Positions 1 through 6,935 of a stretch of 64,000 bases of DNA are shown here, one piece after another. The notes under the pieces are model-generated. The model made no database searches. It had not been told where the DNA came from and saw only the letters and a program-made list of their open reading frames with translations. Numbering within the stretch: position 1 is the first letter of the stretch; each line of letters starts with the position of its first letter. A program made the position numbers and the translations under genes. This DNA is from Actinokineospora baliensis (GTDB lineage Bacteria > Actinomycetota > Actinomycetes > Mycobacteriales > Pseudonocardiaceae), in NCBI RefSeq assembly GCF_016907695.1, contig NZ_JAFBCK010000001.1:1736001-1800000 (forward strand). Direction: 5' to 3'.

Positions 1-21
1 CCCCCCGGGGCTGAACCCGTT

Positions 22-57
22 GACGACCCCCGCCCCTCCCCCCTGGCGGGGGTCGTC
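22..57. terminator. strong hairpin, likely terminator of a gene to the left
   Basis: A perfect 13-bp inverted repeat (arms 22-34 and 45-57, about 10-nt loop), very G+C rich. The gene it would serve lies outside the window, so its direction is unknown. No T-run follows on either side. Confidence 0.6.
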
Positions 58-140
58 CCATTTCCGGGGTGCGGCTGCCCCCTCCAGCTTGCCCTAGGCC
101 ACCGACAGTCTGCCGCCACGACCCGCCAGACAACTCCCAG

Positions 141-149
141 TTATCCACA
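141..149 (+). other. perfect DnaA-box-like nonamer
   Basis: The sequence TTATCCACA matches the DnaA box consensus exactly. A weaker relative (CATCCACA) follows about 22 bp later. It lies in the leader of the pilus operon, not in an origin-like cluster, so a role in replication is unlikely. Titration or transcriptional control is possible but unproven. Confidence 0.35.
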
Positions 150-243
150 ACGCGGCCAGCCATCCACAGTCTGACCAGCCCTCTTCCGGTCGTTCCCAGT
201 TTCACCAGATTCTGGTCACAGCCCGGACGAACGAGGAGGAGCT

Positions 244-1305
244 GTGAACCGACCGACCGCGTGGCTGCGCGCGGAACCTGTGCTCGAACACGTGCTGCGG
301 CTGTGCGCCGCCGCGGGCACCGAGGCCGACCAGGCGCACCGGGTCGCCGAGGTGCGGGCGGCCTGGGCCGGTGCGCCGCTGGTGCTGCTGGACGACCGCG
401 CGGTGATCGCGTGCGCCGAAGCCGGTTTGCCCAGGCGCGGCGGGATCGTGCTGGTCGTGGCGGGCACCCCGCCACCGGACTGTTGGGAGCACGTGGTCCG
501 CCTCGGCGTCGAGCAGGTCGTGTCGCTGCCGGAGGACGAACCCTGGCTGGCCGCGGCGTTGGCCGACAGCACCGACGCCCCAGCGGGGACCAGGGGGCGG
601 GTGCTCGCCGTCCTCGGTGGCCGGGGTGGTGCGGGCGCATCGGTGTTCGCGACCGCCGTCGCCCTCGCCGCCGTCGGCGCGGGCGCGAACGCGCTGCTGG
701 TCGACTGCGACCCGATGGGCGGCGGCCTGGATCTGTTGCTGGGCGCGGAAGAAGAGCCCGGTCTGCGGTGGCCGGATGTCCGGTTGCGGTCGGGTCGGGT
801 GCCGGTGTCCAGCCTGCACGCGTCCCTGCCCGGCCGGACCAAGGGGAAATCCCGGCTGACGCTGCTCTCCGGTGCGCGAGAGGGCGACGGGCCCTCGTCG
901 GACGCGGTGGTCTCGGTGGTGGAAGCCGGGAAACGGGCGGGGGAGACGGTGGTGTGCGACTTGCCGCGAGCACCGGATCCCGCGACCAGGGCGGTGCTGG
1001 ACCGGGCGGACCTGACCGTCATCGTCATCCCCGCCGAGCTCCGCGCCGCCGCGGCGACCAAGAGGCTGAGCAAGTACCTTGCCGCTCAAGGAGTCCAGCC
1101 CGCACTGGTTGTTCGCAACGCGCCGCACCTGCGTCCATCGGACATCGCCAAGGCCGTGGACCTACCGCTGCTGGCGACCTACCGCCGCGACCCTGGCCTG
1201 CCCGCTCGCCTCGACGGTGGCACGTTCCCCTTGCGCGGCTCGCTGTCCCGGGCCAGCAACACCGTGTTGCGCGCGTTGAAGACGGGGGCGGGCCGTGTCC
1301 GCTGA
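244..1305 (+). CDS. ssd: Ssd / CpaE-like septum-site and pilus-assembly ATPase homologue
   Basis: A 353-residue member of the actinobacterial CpaE/MinD-like family (TIGR03815 type; M. tuberculosis Ssd, Rv3660c). The N-terminal ~110 residues resemble a receiver-like domain. The ParA/MinD-like domain begins at the glycine-rich loop GGRGGAGAS (about residue 123), followed by LLVDCDPMGGGLD. The loop has Ala where the catalytic Lys of a normal Walker A would be, as is usual in this family, so ATP hydrolysis is doubtful. It starts with GTG just after a GAGGAG ribosome-binding site at 233-240. It heads the Tad operon and overlaps tadA by 11 bp, which suggests it positions the pilus machinery at the membrane or septum. 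Family is secure, the cellular role less so. Confidence 0.9.
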   Translation: MNRPTAWLRAEPVLEHVLRLCAAAGTEADQAHRVAEVRAAWAGAPLVLLDDRAVIACAEAGLPRRGGIVLVVAGTPPPDCWEHVVRLGVEQVVSLPEDEPWLAAALADSTDAPAGTRGRVLAVLGGRGGAGASVFATAVALAAVGAGANALLVDCDPMGGGLDLLLGAEEEPGLRWPDVRLRSGRVPVSSLHASLPGRTKGKSRLTLLSGAREGDGPSSDAVVSVVEAGKRAGETVVCDLPRAPDPATRAVLDRADLTVIVIPAELRAAAATKRLSKYLAAQGVQPALVVRNAPHLRPSDIAKAVDLPLLATYRRDPGLPARLDGGTFPLRGSLSRASNTVLRALKTGAGRVR

Positions 1306-2431
1306 TCTGGTCGACAGGGTGCGGCGCCGGTTGATCGGTGGTGGAGCCGACGCCTCGCCCGCGGCGGTCGCCCACGCGGTCCGGGCCGAGGTCGGGGTGG
1401 TGGGCGACGCGGACGTCATGTCAGCGCTCGCCTTGCTGCGGCAGGAGTTCGTCGGTGCCGGACCACTCGACCCGCTGCTGCGCGACAGCGGCACCACCGA
1501 CGTCCTGGTCACCGGCCCCGATCAGGTCTGGGTCGACGGTGCCACCGGTCTGCGCCGAACCGCCGTCCGGTTCCCCGACGAGGACGCTGTCCGCCGGTTG
1601 GCCCAGCGGCTGGCCATGGCGGCCGGGCGGCGGCTCGACGACGCACAGCCCCATGTGGACGGTTGGTTGCCCGGCGGCCAGGTGCGGCTGCACGCCGTCC
1701 TCCCACCGATCGCCGAGCACACGTGCGTTTCGCTGCGGGTGCTGCGGCAGGCGAACCACCGGCTCGCGGATCTCCAGGCGCTCGGCACCTTCAGCGCGGA
1801 GGTCCACCAGTTGCTCGCCGCGATCATCAGCGCCCGGTTGGCCTTCCTCGTCACCGGTGGCACGGGGGCGGGCAAGTCGACCCTCCTGGCCGCCCTGCTC
1901 GCCGTTGTCCCCCTGGGCGAGCGCATCGTCTGCGTTGAAGACGCGGGCGAGCTCCACCCCGACCACCCGCAGTTCATCCGATTGGTGAGCCGCCCGCCCA
2001 ACATCGAGGGCGCGGGCGAGATCACCCTCCGCGACCTGGTCCGCCAAGGGCTGCGCATGCGACCTGATCGCATCGTCGTCGGTGAAGTCCGCGGCGCCGA
2101 GGTCATCGACCTGCTCGCCTCGCTCAACACAGGGCACGACGGCGGCGCGGGCACGGTCCACGCCAACTCGCCCCAGGAGTTGCCGGCACGCCTAGAGGCC
2201 CTCGCTGCACTGGGCGGCCTGGACAGGCTGGCGTTGCACAGCCAACTGGCCGCCGCCGTCCACCTTGTCCTTCACATGCGCCGCGACCCCACGCCAACCC
2301 TCAGTGAGATCGCTGTGCTGACTAGATCCCACACCACAGTCACCACGCAGACCGTCTGGCACAACGGAACTTGGACAGATCGCCCCGCGCTGGCCGCGCT
2401 GCTGGCCTCTAGGGGTGTGTCATGGTCCTAG
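1295..2431 (+). CDS. tadA: TadA/CpaF-type pilus assembly ATPase
   Basis: Cytoplasmic secretion ATPase (378 residues) that powers extension of Tad/Flp pili. Walker A is GGTGAGKST (near residue 189). An aspartate-box region follows (VCVEDAGELHPDHPQF), then the Walker B/His-box segment with GEVRG and NTGHDGGAGTVHAN. All catalytic motifs are present. The GTG start overlaps the end of ssd and the stop overlaps tadB, so translation is probably coupled. TIGR03819-type 'helicase/secretion neighbourhood ATPase' is the closest subfamily, which fits the DEAH helicase gene found at 6936-9275. Confidence 0.95.
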   Translation: MSADLVDRVRRRLIGGGADASPAAVAHAVRAEVGVVGDADVMSALALLRQEFVGAGPLDPLLRDSGTTDVLVTGPDQVWVDGATGLRRTAVRFPDEDAVRRLAQRLAMAAGRRLDDAQPHVDGWLPGGQVRLHAVLPPIAEHTCVSLRVLRQANHRLADLQALGTFSAEVHQLLAAIISARLAFLVTGGTGAGKSTLLAALLAVVPLGERIVCVEDAGELHPDHPQFIRLVSRPPNIEGAGEITLRDLVRQGLRMRPDRIVVGEVRGAEVIDLLASLNTGHDGGAGTVHANSPQELPARLEALAALGGLDRLALHSQLAAAVHLVLHMRRDPTPTLSEIAVLTRSHTTVTTQTVWHNGTWTDRPALAALLASRGVSWS

Positions 2432-3174
2432 CCCTGCTGGCGCTGGCGATACTTGCGTGGCCCTCTATGCGGGCCACCCGGCGCCTGCGCGCTCTCAAGG
2501 CTGCGTCACCCAAGCAATGGCGGCTGCCGCGTCCCGCGATCGGGGTGCTCGTCTTGCTCAGTGCTGCCGCCTGGTTCGCCCTAGGACCGGCAGGCACCGC
2601 CGCCGCCGTCCTCGTCGGCTCCGCCCTACTGCGCCGACGCCAAGCCAGCCTCCGCCTACGTCAGCGCCTAGCCGAATCCGAGGAGCTCAGCGAGGCCCTA
2701 GCCAGCCTCGCCAGCGAACTGACCACCGGCGCCCACCCCGTCACCGCCGCCGAACGCACCGCCCAAGACCTCACCCCACCAACCGCCCGCAGCCTCCAAG
2801 CAATAGCCACCGCCACCCGCCTAGGCGGCGACATCGAGATCAACCCCCCAGACCTCCACCGCTCCTGGCGCCTCACCACCCGCTATGGCATCCCCCTAGC
2901 CGCCACCCTCACCGCAGTCGCCCACGCCTTGTCCCACCAAGCCCGCTTCAGCAAAGCCGTACTGGCAAAGCTGGCAGGCCCCCAAACCAGCGCAGCTGTC
3001 TTGTCCGCGCTCCCCCTGATCGGCCTAGCCCTAGGCGAAGCCATCGGCGCCCACCCCCTAACCACCTTGACCTCAACCCCCCACGGCCAACTCCTGCTCC
3101 TCCTAGGCGCCACCTTCACCACCGCCGGTCTCCTCTGGACCACCCGAATCATCACCCGCGCGGTTCCGACATGA
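2422..3174 (+). CDS. tadB: TadB-like type II secretion F-domain membrane protein
   Basis: A 250-residue inner-membrane platform protein of the Tad pilus. It has hydrophobic segments at the N-terminus (residues 1-14), about 40-70, and two near the C-terminus (about 190-245). A cytoplasmic F domain with the typical LSEALASLASELTTGAHP segment lies between. It starts at ATG 2422 inside the end of tadA. Its stop is part of an ATGA at 3171-3174, which looks like the original overlapping start of tadC; tadC now begins 527 bp further on. The 3' part of the gene is reproduced as decayed copies in the gap that follows. Confidence 0.88.
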   Translation: MVLALLALAILAWPSMRATRRLRALKAASPKQWRLPRPAIGVLVLLSAAAWFALGPAGTAAAVLVGSALLRRRQASLRLRQRLAESEELSEALASLASELTTGAHPVTAAERTAQDLTPPTARSLQAIATATRLGGDIEINPPDLHRSWRLTTRYGIPLAATLTAVAHALSHQARFSKAVLAKLAGPQTSAAVLSALPLIGLALGEAIGAHPLTTLTSTPHGQLLLLLGATFTTAGLLWTTRIITRAVPT

Positions 3175-3697
3175 TCGCCAACCCTTGCCTCCCCAGTCGC
3201 ATCGTTCAGCGAGCGACGGTTCCGGCTCCTGACGGCGCTAGGCGGGATCTCCACCGGCCGTCAGCCTCCTCTGGCCCGCCGAATCGTCATCCGCGCGGTG
3301 CCCACACGATCTCCACATCGCCCACGATGCAGCGGATCCGGTCTTTGCCGCGCCTACCTCAACTCCAACACGGCCAGGTCATGCTGATCAAGGGCGCGAT
3401 CTTCACCCTCCTCGGCCTCACCCCGCGCGGTGTCCGCATGGTCCCCAGCCCTCCACTCCGGGCCATCCCAATCGCCACTCCGCCCTCGCCCTGCTCGATC
3501 GCCACGCCACCCCTCGTCCTCGATTCCCTCCACCTCTGCGGCCCGCTACCAACTCGCTGTCCTCCCCGGTCTCGTCCAGGCGACCCGCCCGGCTGCTCAT
3601 GCGGGTCCGATCGCCGCTCCGTTCTCGTCTTGGTCGAGACCCTCGCCGCTCTCCGTCCTGTGTGGACACCCAGTGCCATCGGTCGCGAGGTGCCGAC
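3175..3697 (+). repeat. expanded tadB-tadC junction made of decayed tandem copies
   Basis: The 523 bp between tadB and tadC hold degenerate copies of the tadB 3' end and tadC 5' end. The tadB end (3084-3176) realigns by eye to 3217-3311, to 3369-3443 (with a deletion of about 24 bp), and more weakly to about 3645-3703. The tadB end and the last copy both close with the same CCGACATGATC signature, and the second closes similarly. Between copies there are traces of tadC coding sequence, for example a stretch reading DSLHL around 3520-3540, as in real TadC. No intact reading frame with a pilus domain survives here. I read this as duplication of an overlapping gene junction followed by decay. Confidence 0.6.
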
Positions 3698-4249
3698 ATG
3701 ATCCTCAGCCTCCTGCTCCTGACCGCGGCCCTCCTGATCGTCACCCCGTCCAGCCGACGGCGGTTCCGGCGCGTCATGGGCCTCATTCCCCTTCGACCAC
3801 CGCGACCACCCCGGCCCCGCAAGGTCGACAGCCTGCACCTCGCCGCCACCTGGGACCTGCTCGCCGCCTGTCTGCGCGCTGGACTGCCGGTCCCGACCGC
3901 CGTCTCGGCGGTGAGTGATGACCTGCCTGTCTTGCGTGGTGTGGCGGAGCAGTTGGCGTTGGGCGCCGATCCCCGCCAAGCGTGGGCTGCCGCGCTTGAG
4001 TGTCCGCACACCAAGGGTTTAGCCAGGGCCGCTCGGCGTACCGCGTTGTCCGGGGCGGGGCTCGCGGAGGTCGCCGGGCGGTTGGCGGAGGAGGTCCGCG
4101 GTCAGGTCGAGCACCAGGCCGAGGCGCGGGCGCAGCGGGCGACCGTGCTGATCACGTTGCCGCTCGGGCTCTGCTTCTTGCCCGCGTTCCTCTGCCTCGG
4201 CGTCCTCCCGGTCGTCCTCGGCCTTGTCGCTCGAACGTTCGCTCTATGA
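3698..4249 (+). CDS. tadC: TadC-like type II secretion F-domain membrane protein
   Basis: Second platform protein of the Tad pilus (183 residues). A hydrophobic N-terminus (ILSLLLLTAALLIV) is followed by an F domain (VDSLHLAATWDLLAACLRAGLPV) and a C-terminal membrane helix (TLPLGLCFLPAFLCLGVLPVV). I chose ATG 3698 because the protein then begins with its membrane helix and the codon sits in the same CGACATGATC context as the tadB stop. A longer frame from 3599 would add only repeat-derived residues. Its TGA overlaps an ATG at 4246. Confidence 0.85.
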   Translation: MILSLLLLTAALLIVTPSSRRRFRRVMGLIPLRPPRPPRPRKVDSLHLAATWDLLAACLRAGLPVPTAVSAVSDDLPVLRGVAEQLALGADPRQAWAAALECPHTKGLARAARRTALSGAGLAEVAGRLAEEVRGQVEHQAEARAQRATVLITLPLGLCFLPAFLCLGVLPVVLGLVARTFAL

Positions 4250-4269
4250 CCACTCACTGGAGGCTTTCC

Positions 4270-4425
4270 ATGCACGACTCCCTCGACGAAGGTTCGATCT
4301 CCATCGAGTTCGCGCTCATCACTTTGTGCGGCGCCGCGCTCGCCGGAGTGCTGCTCGCTGTTGTCACCAACTCCTCCGTGTCCGATGCCCTGGCTCGGCT
4401 CATCGCGGACGCGTTGTCGCCATGA
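4270..4425 (+). CDS. small DUF4244-type Flp pilin-like protein
   Basis: A 51-residue peptide with a short acidic N-terminus (DEGSISIEFALITLCG), one hydrophobic helix and a short amphipathic tail. It has the size, place and pattern of the DUF4244/Flp pilin that follows tadC in actinobacterial Tad operons. The Glu five positions into the hydrophobic stretch (SIEFAL) matches the Glu5 of type IV pilins, so prepilin peptidase cleavage before it is plausible. GGAGG at 4257-4261 supports ATG 4270; an in-frame ATG at 4246 overlapping the tadC stop is the alternative. This would be the major pilus subunit. Confidence 0.8.
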   Translation: MHDSLDEGSISIEFALITLCGAALAGVLLAVVTNSSVSDALARLIADALSP

Positions 4426-4745
4426 AGGAAGAGGGGTCGGTGTCGGTTGAGGCGGCGATGGCTATCGGTGCCGTCGTGGCTGTGGTGTTGGTGGGGGTGG
4501 TGGGCATCGGCGCCGCCGTGGATCAGGTTCGGTGCGTTGACGCCGCGCGGGAGGCTGCGCGCTTGGCGGCCCGGGGCGAGGGCGAGCGGGCGAGGTCGAC
4601 CGCCGCAGACGTCGCACCCCGTGGTGCGTCGATCGAGGTCAGGGTGCACGGGGACGAGGTGTCGGTGACGGTGCGCAGCACGCGTGCCCTCTTACCGGTG
4701 CACGGCGACGCCCACGCCGTGGTCGAGCCGGGTGCATTGCCATGA
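4422..4745 (+). CDS. tadE: TadE-like minor pilin
   Basis: A 107-residue protein with N-terminal EEGSVSVEAAMAIGAVVAVV, a pilin-like signal with Glu at the fifth hydrophobic position, and one membrane helix. The extracytoplasmic domain is small (RCVDAAREAARLAARGEG onwards). TadE proteins are minor pseudopilins of the Tad pilus. The ATG overlaps the stop of the pilin gene (ATGA), and its own stop overlaps the next start, so the three pilin-like genes are translationally coupled. Confidence 0.82.
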   Translation: MKEEGSVSVEAAMAIGAVVAVVLVGVVGIGAAVDQVRCVDAAREAARLAARGEGERARSTAADVAPRGASIEVRVHGDEVSVTVRSTRALLPVHGDAHAVVEPGALP

Positions 4746-5098
4746 CCGGCGACGGCGGGTTCGCGACGGTTTTCGCCGCCTGGGTGATCACCGGGCTCCT
4801 GTCACTGGTACTCATGGTCATGACGGTCGCTGGTGCGGTGTCCGCCCGGCACCGCGCCGAGAGCGCCGCCGACCTCGGTGCGCTGGCCGCCGCGGGACAC
4901 GTGCTCGACGGTCAAGCCTGTGCTCGGGCCAGGTGGGTCGTCGAGCGGGCCGGTGCCGAGCTCGTCGGGTGCGCGGTGAGCGGTTGGGACGCCACCGTTG
5001 AGGTGGCCGTCCGACCGGCGGCGCTGATCGGCTCCGCCAGGGCCACCGCCCGAGCCGGGCCGGTCGTCGACGGCCAAGCGGTCGGGTCTGAACGGTGA
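4742..5098 (+). CDS. TadE-like pseudopilin of the Rv3654c type
   Basis: A 118-residue protein with one N-terminal membrane helix (WVITGLLSLVLMVMTVAGAV) followed by RHRAESAADLGALAAAGH. That is the hallmark of the actinobacterial 'helicase/secretion neighbourhood TadE-like' family (TIGR03816; Rv3654c). A pair of Cys (in QACARA and VGCAVS) could form a disulfide outside the membrane. It is the last gene of the overlapping pilus operon. Confidence 0.82.
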   Translation: MTGDGGFATVFAAWVITGLLSLVLMVMTVAGAVSARHRAESAADLGALAAAGHVLDGQACARARWVVERAGAELVGCAVSGWDATVEVAVRPAALIGSARATARAGPVVDGQAVGSER

Positions 5099-5410
5099 AC
5101 GGCATCACAACTCGGCAAGGGCCGACCGGGTGGCGTTGCTGATCACTCGCCGTGTCGACCCGCGTTTCCGCAGGTGGTGGCGGCGCTAAACGCCTCTCAA
5201 CGGTTCGCTGTACGGCCGCGCGGCCGCCTCGGCGGGGTGTCCGGTGGCCCCGGGGTGACCGGTTCGCCGAGTTTGGTCGCTCCGGTCGGATGACAGGTCA
5301 TTTACCTCGTCAGAGCGACCAGTTGTCGACAGCGAGTTTCGTACGGCGTCCCCGATGCCGTTGAGTGAGGTGTAGGGCGCTGAACCCGGCGCCCGCACCC
5401 CGAGGAGGCA
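5099..5410. other. non-coding gap with a 9-bp inverted repeat
   Basis: No convincing gene is seen. It holds a perfect inverted repeat, TGGTCGCTC at 5274-5282 and GAGCGACCA at 5313-5321, with a shorter TGAC/GTCA pair between the arms. It could be an operator for the primase-like gene that starts at 5411 or a weak terminator for the pilus operon. Confidence 0.4.
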
Positions 5411-6043
5411 GTGCCCGAGATGTTGGGAACCGTGAGGTCGGACAACTGGCGGCGAGCGTTCCGCGTCGAGCTGCGCGCCGAGGCGATCGGCCTCGCGTTC
5501 CGCGGCTGGCCGGTGCTGCCGGGTACCTACCCGGTGGCGGGCCACTGGGCCGGTCGCGACGGTTCCGAGGACAGCAGCGGCCCGGTGCCGGTGCACGCGG
5601 ACTGGCAGGACCGGATCGGCACCCAGCCGGAGCAGGTCGCCACCTGGTGGACCGGTCAGCCCTACAGCCTGCTGCTGGCCACCGGCCTCGGCTACGACGC
5701 CATCGAGGTCGGTGACGAGCTCGGCCGCGGCGCCGCCCGCGTGCTGCGCTCGGTCGGCCTGCCGGTGCCGATCATCGCCACCCCCGAGCACCGCTGGTTC
5801 TTCCTCACCCGCACCGGACCCGGCCTCGCCGCCGAGCTGGCCGCCAACCCCGACATCGCACTGCGCGGGGCTGGCGACTGGATCACCTTGCCGCCCAGCC
5901 CGTTCCAGCACGGCGTCGTGCACTGGCGGGTCAAGCCCGAGGTGTGCGGCTGGCAGATCCCGAGCAGCGAGACCGTGCAGGACGCCCTGCTGGACGCCAT
6001 GCACAGCGACATCCGCCACCTGGTGACCACCGCCCGAGACTGA
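5411..6043 (+). CDS. primase/polymerase (Prim-Pol)-like domain protein, probably catalytically altered
   Basis: A 210-residue stand-alone protein resembling the bifunctional DNA primase/polymerase N-terminal domain common in actinobacteria: an N-terminal helix, then GWPVLPGTYPV, VHADWQDR and PYSLLLATG, ending in a PP..SPFQHGVVHWR segment. In active members the strand after the LLLATG-like segment carries an Asp-x-Asp metal site. Here it reads YDAIEVGDE, so one acidic residue is Glu and the other is missing. That suggests lost or changed catalysis. A GAGGAGG sits close before the GTG at 5411; ATG 5420 is an alternative start. Confidence 0.65.
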   Translation: MPEMLGTVRSDNWRRAFRVELRAEAIGLAFRGWPVLPGTYPVAGHWAGRDGSEDSSGPVPVHADWQDRIGTQPEQVATWWTGQPYSLLLATGLGYDAIEVGDELGRGAARVLRSVGLPVPIIATPEHRWFFLTRTGPGLAAELAANPDIALRGAGDWITLPPSPFQHGVVHWRVKPEVCGWQIPSSETVQDALLDAMHSDIRHLVTTARD

Positions 6044-6492
6044 TCACTTCGACCACCACCCGTGGTTCGACCGGGACCACCGCCCACCCGCCCGGGCGCC
6101 CGGCCAACCACACCCAGCCTGTCCACCGGTCGACGCCGTACTCCCGCCCGAGTGCGTCGCCCACCGGACAGGCAGCCAGCCGAGTACCGCAGGAGCCTCC
6201 GGTCTCCCGCGCACAGCGTCACGGAACAGGGACAGCGGCCCAGCCGCCCAGTCGACACCCCGCCCCGGGATGACCACCCCTGCACCGGCACCAACCCGCC
6301 TCCTGGTGCCACCCGCAGGTCGAGGTACTCCCCGTCGACGGTCCCGCGCACACACTCCGTGGCCAGCGCGGTAGCAGCCCAGAGCGCCCCCACCTCGGCG
6401 GCATGCGGCGCGCCGGGAAGCGCGACCGGTCCTCGACCGGTCGCCCCCGGCGCGCTGCCGCATGTGGCGCTTGTTCGTGCGCTTGTCCACAA
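6041..6492 (-). pseudogene. probable frameshifted gene remnant, unknown function
   Basis: Read on the minus strand, three successive frames look coding because most codons end in G or C and the peptides are protein-like. 6430 to about 6265 reads AAEVGALWAATALATECV.. and DGEYLDLRVAPGGGLVPVQ. About 6256-6165 reads VDWAAGPLSLFRDAVRG. About 6164-6041 reads GDALGREYGVDRWTGWVWL and VVPVEPRVVVEVISLG. Joined, they make one plausible ~130-residue protein interrupted by two frame changes. I do not recognise the family. Real decay and assembly error cannot be told apart here. Confidence 0.4.
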
Positions 6493-6510
6493 CGGGGCTG
6501 GTTGTCCACA
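6483..6510 (+). other. two DnaA-box-like nonamers in tandem
   Basis: TTGTCCACA occurs at 6483-6491 and again at 6502-6510, the form preferred by Streptomyces DnaA. The copies are 19 bp apart and in the same direction. There is no origin gene context nearby. Confidence 0.35.
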
Positions 6511-6590
6511 GGGGAAAGTTTGTGCTGCCGATCGCTTGTGTTGCCTCGGTAGGCTGTGTATTCGGGGGATCTTGGGTTAGTTGATCTTTC

Positions 6591-6876
6591 GGCTCGCCTG
6601 CGGCATTGCGACGGGGCCCGTGGTGGGTTGGGTGTGCTCGATGGGGCGGACTTGTTTTGCGCGGGGCCCCTGCGCCAGTCGTGGCAGGACCGCAAAGCTG
6701 GGGCCGAAGAGCATGGCCCTGTCCGCGCAGAACGCTACGACTGCCGCCACCCCACGCAAAACAAGTCCGCCCCATCGAGCAGTTGGCACCGGCGGCTTCC
6801 GAGTGTCCAGTGGCTGGGTTGAGCGGTCGGAGTCGGGGGAGTCGAGGTGGCACCGGCTGTTCCGAGTGTCCAGTGG
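6591..6876 (+). repeat. element B, copy 1: ~286-bp palindromic repeat
   Basis: A non-coding repeat whose second copy lies in reverse orientation at 59332-59615. It contains a perfect 26-bp inverted repeat (arms 6636-6661 and 6755-6780) around a ~93-bp core. Two direct copies of TTCCGAGTGTCCAGTGG follow (6797-6813 and 6860-6876), 63 bp apart. It sits between the 3' ends of convergent genes. No transposase is present, so it would be a MITE-like or REP-like element. Confidence 0.75.
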
Positions 6877-6935
6877 TCGGCAATGCCGTCGGAGTCGCGG
6901 TCGTGGTCGGCGCTGCTGTTGGAGTCGGGTGGTTG

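Noticed and set aside
6556..6822. small protein with LFCAGPLR and WQDRKAGAE segments present at both element B copies
   Set aside because: Conservation spans all frames and both strands, as expected for a DNA repeat. Start and end do not coincide between copies.
6797..6876. possible CRISPR array (17-bp repeats)
   Set aside because: Only two repeats per copy, and the spacer-like part is partly shared between the two element B copies. No cas genes.
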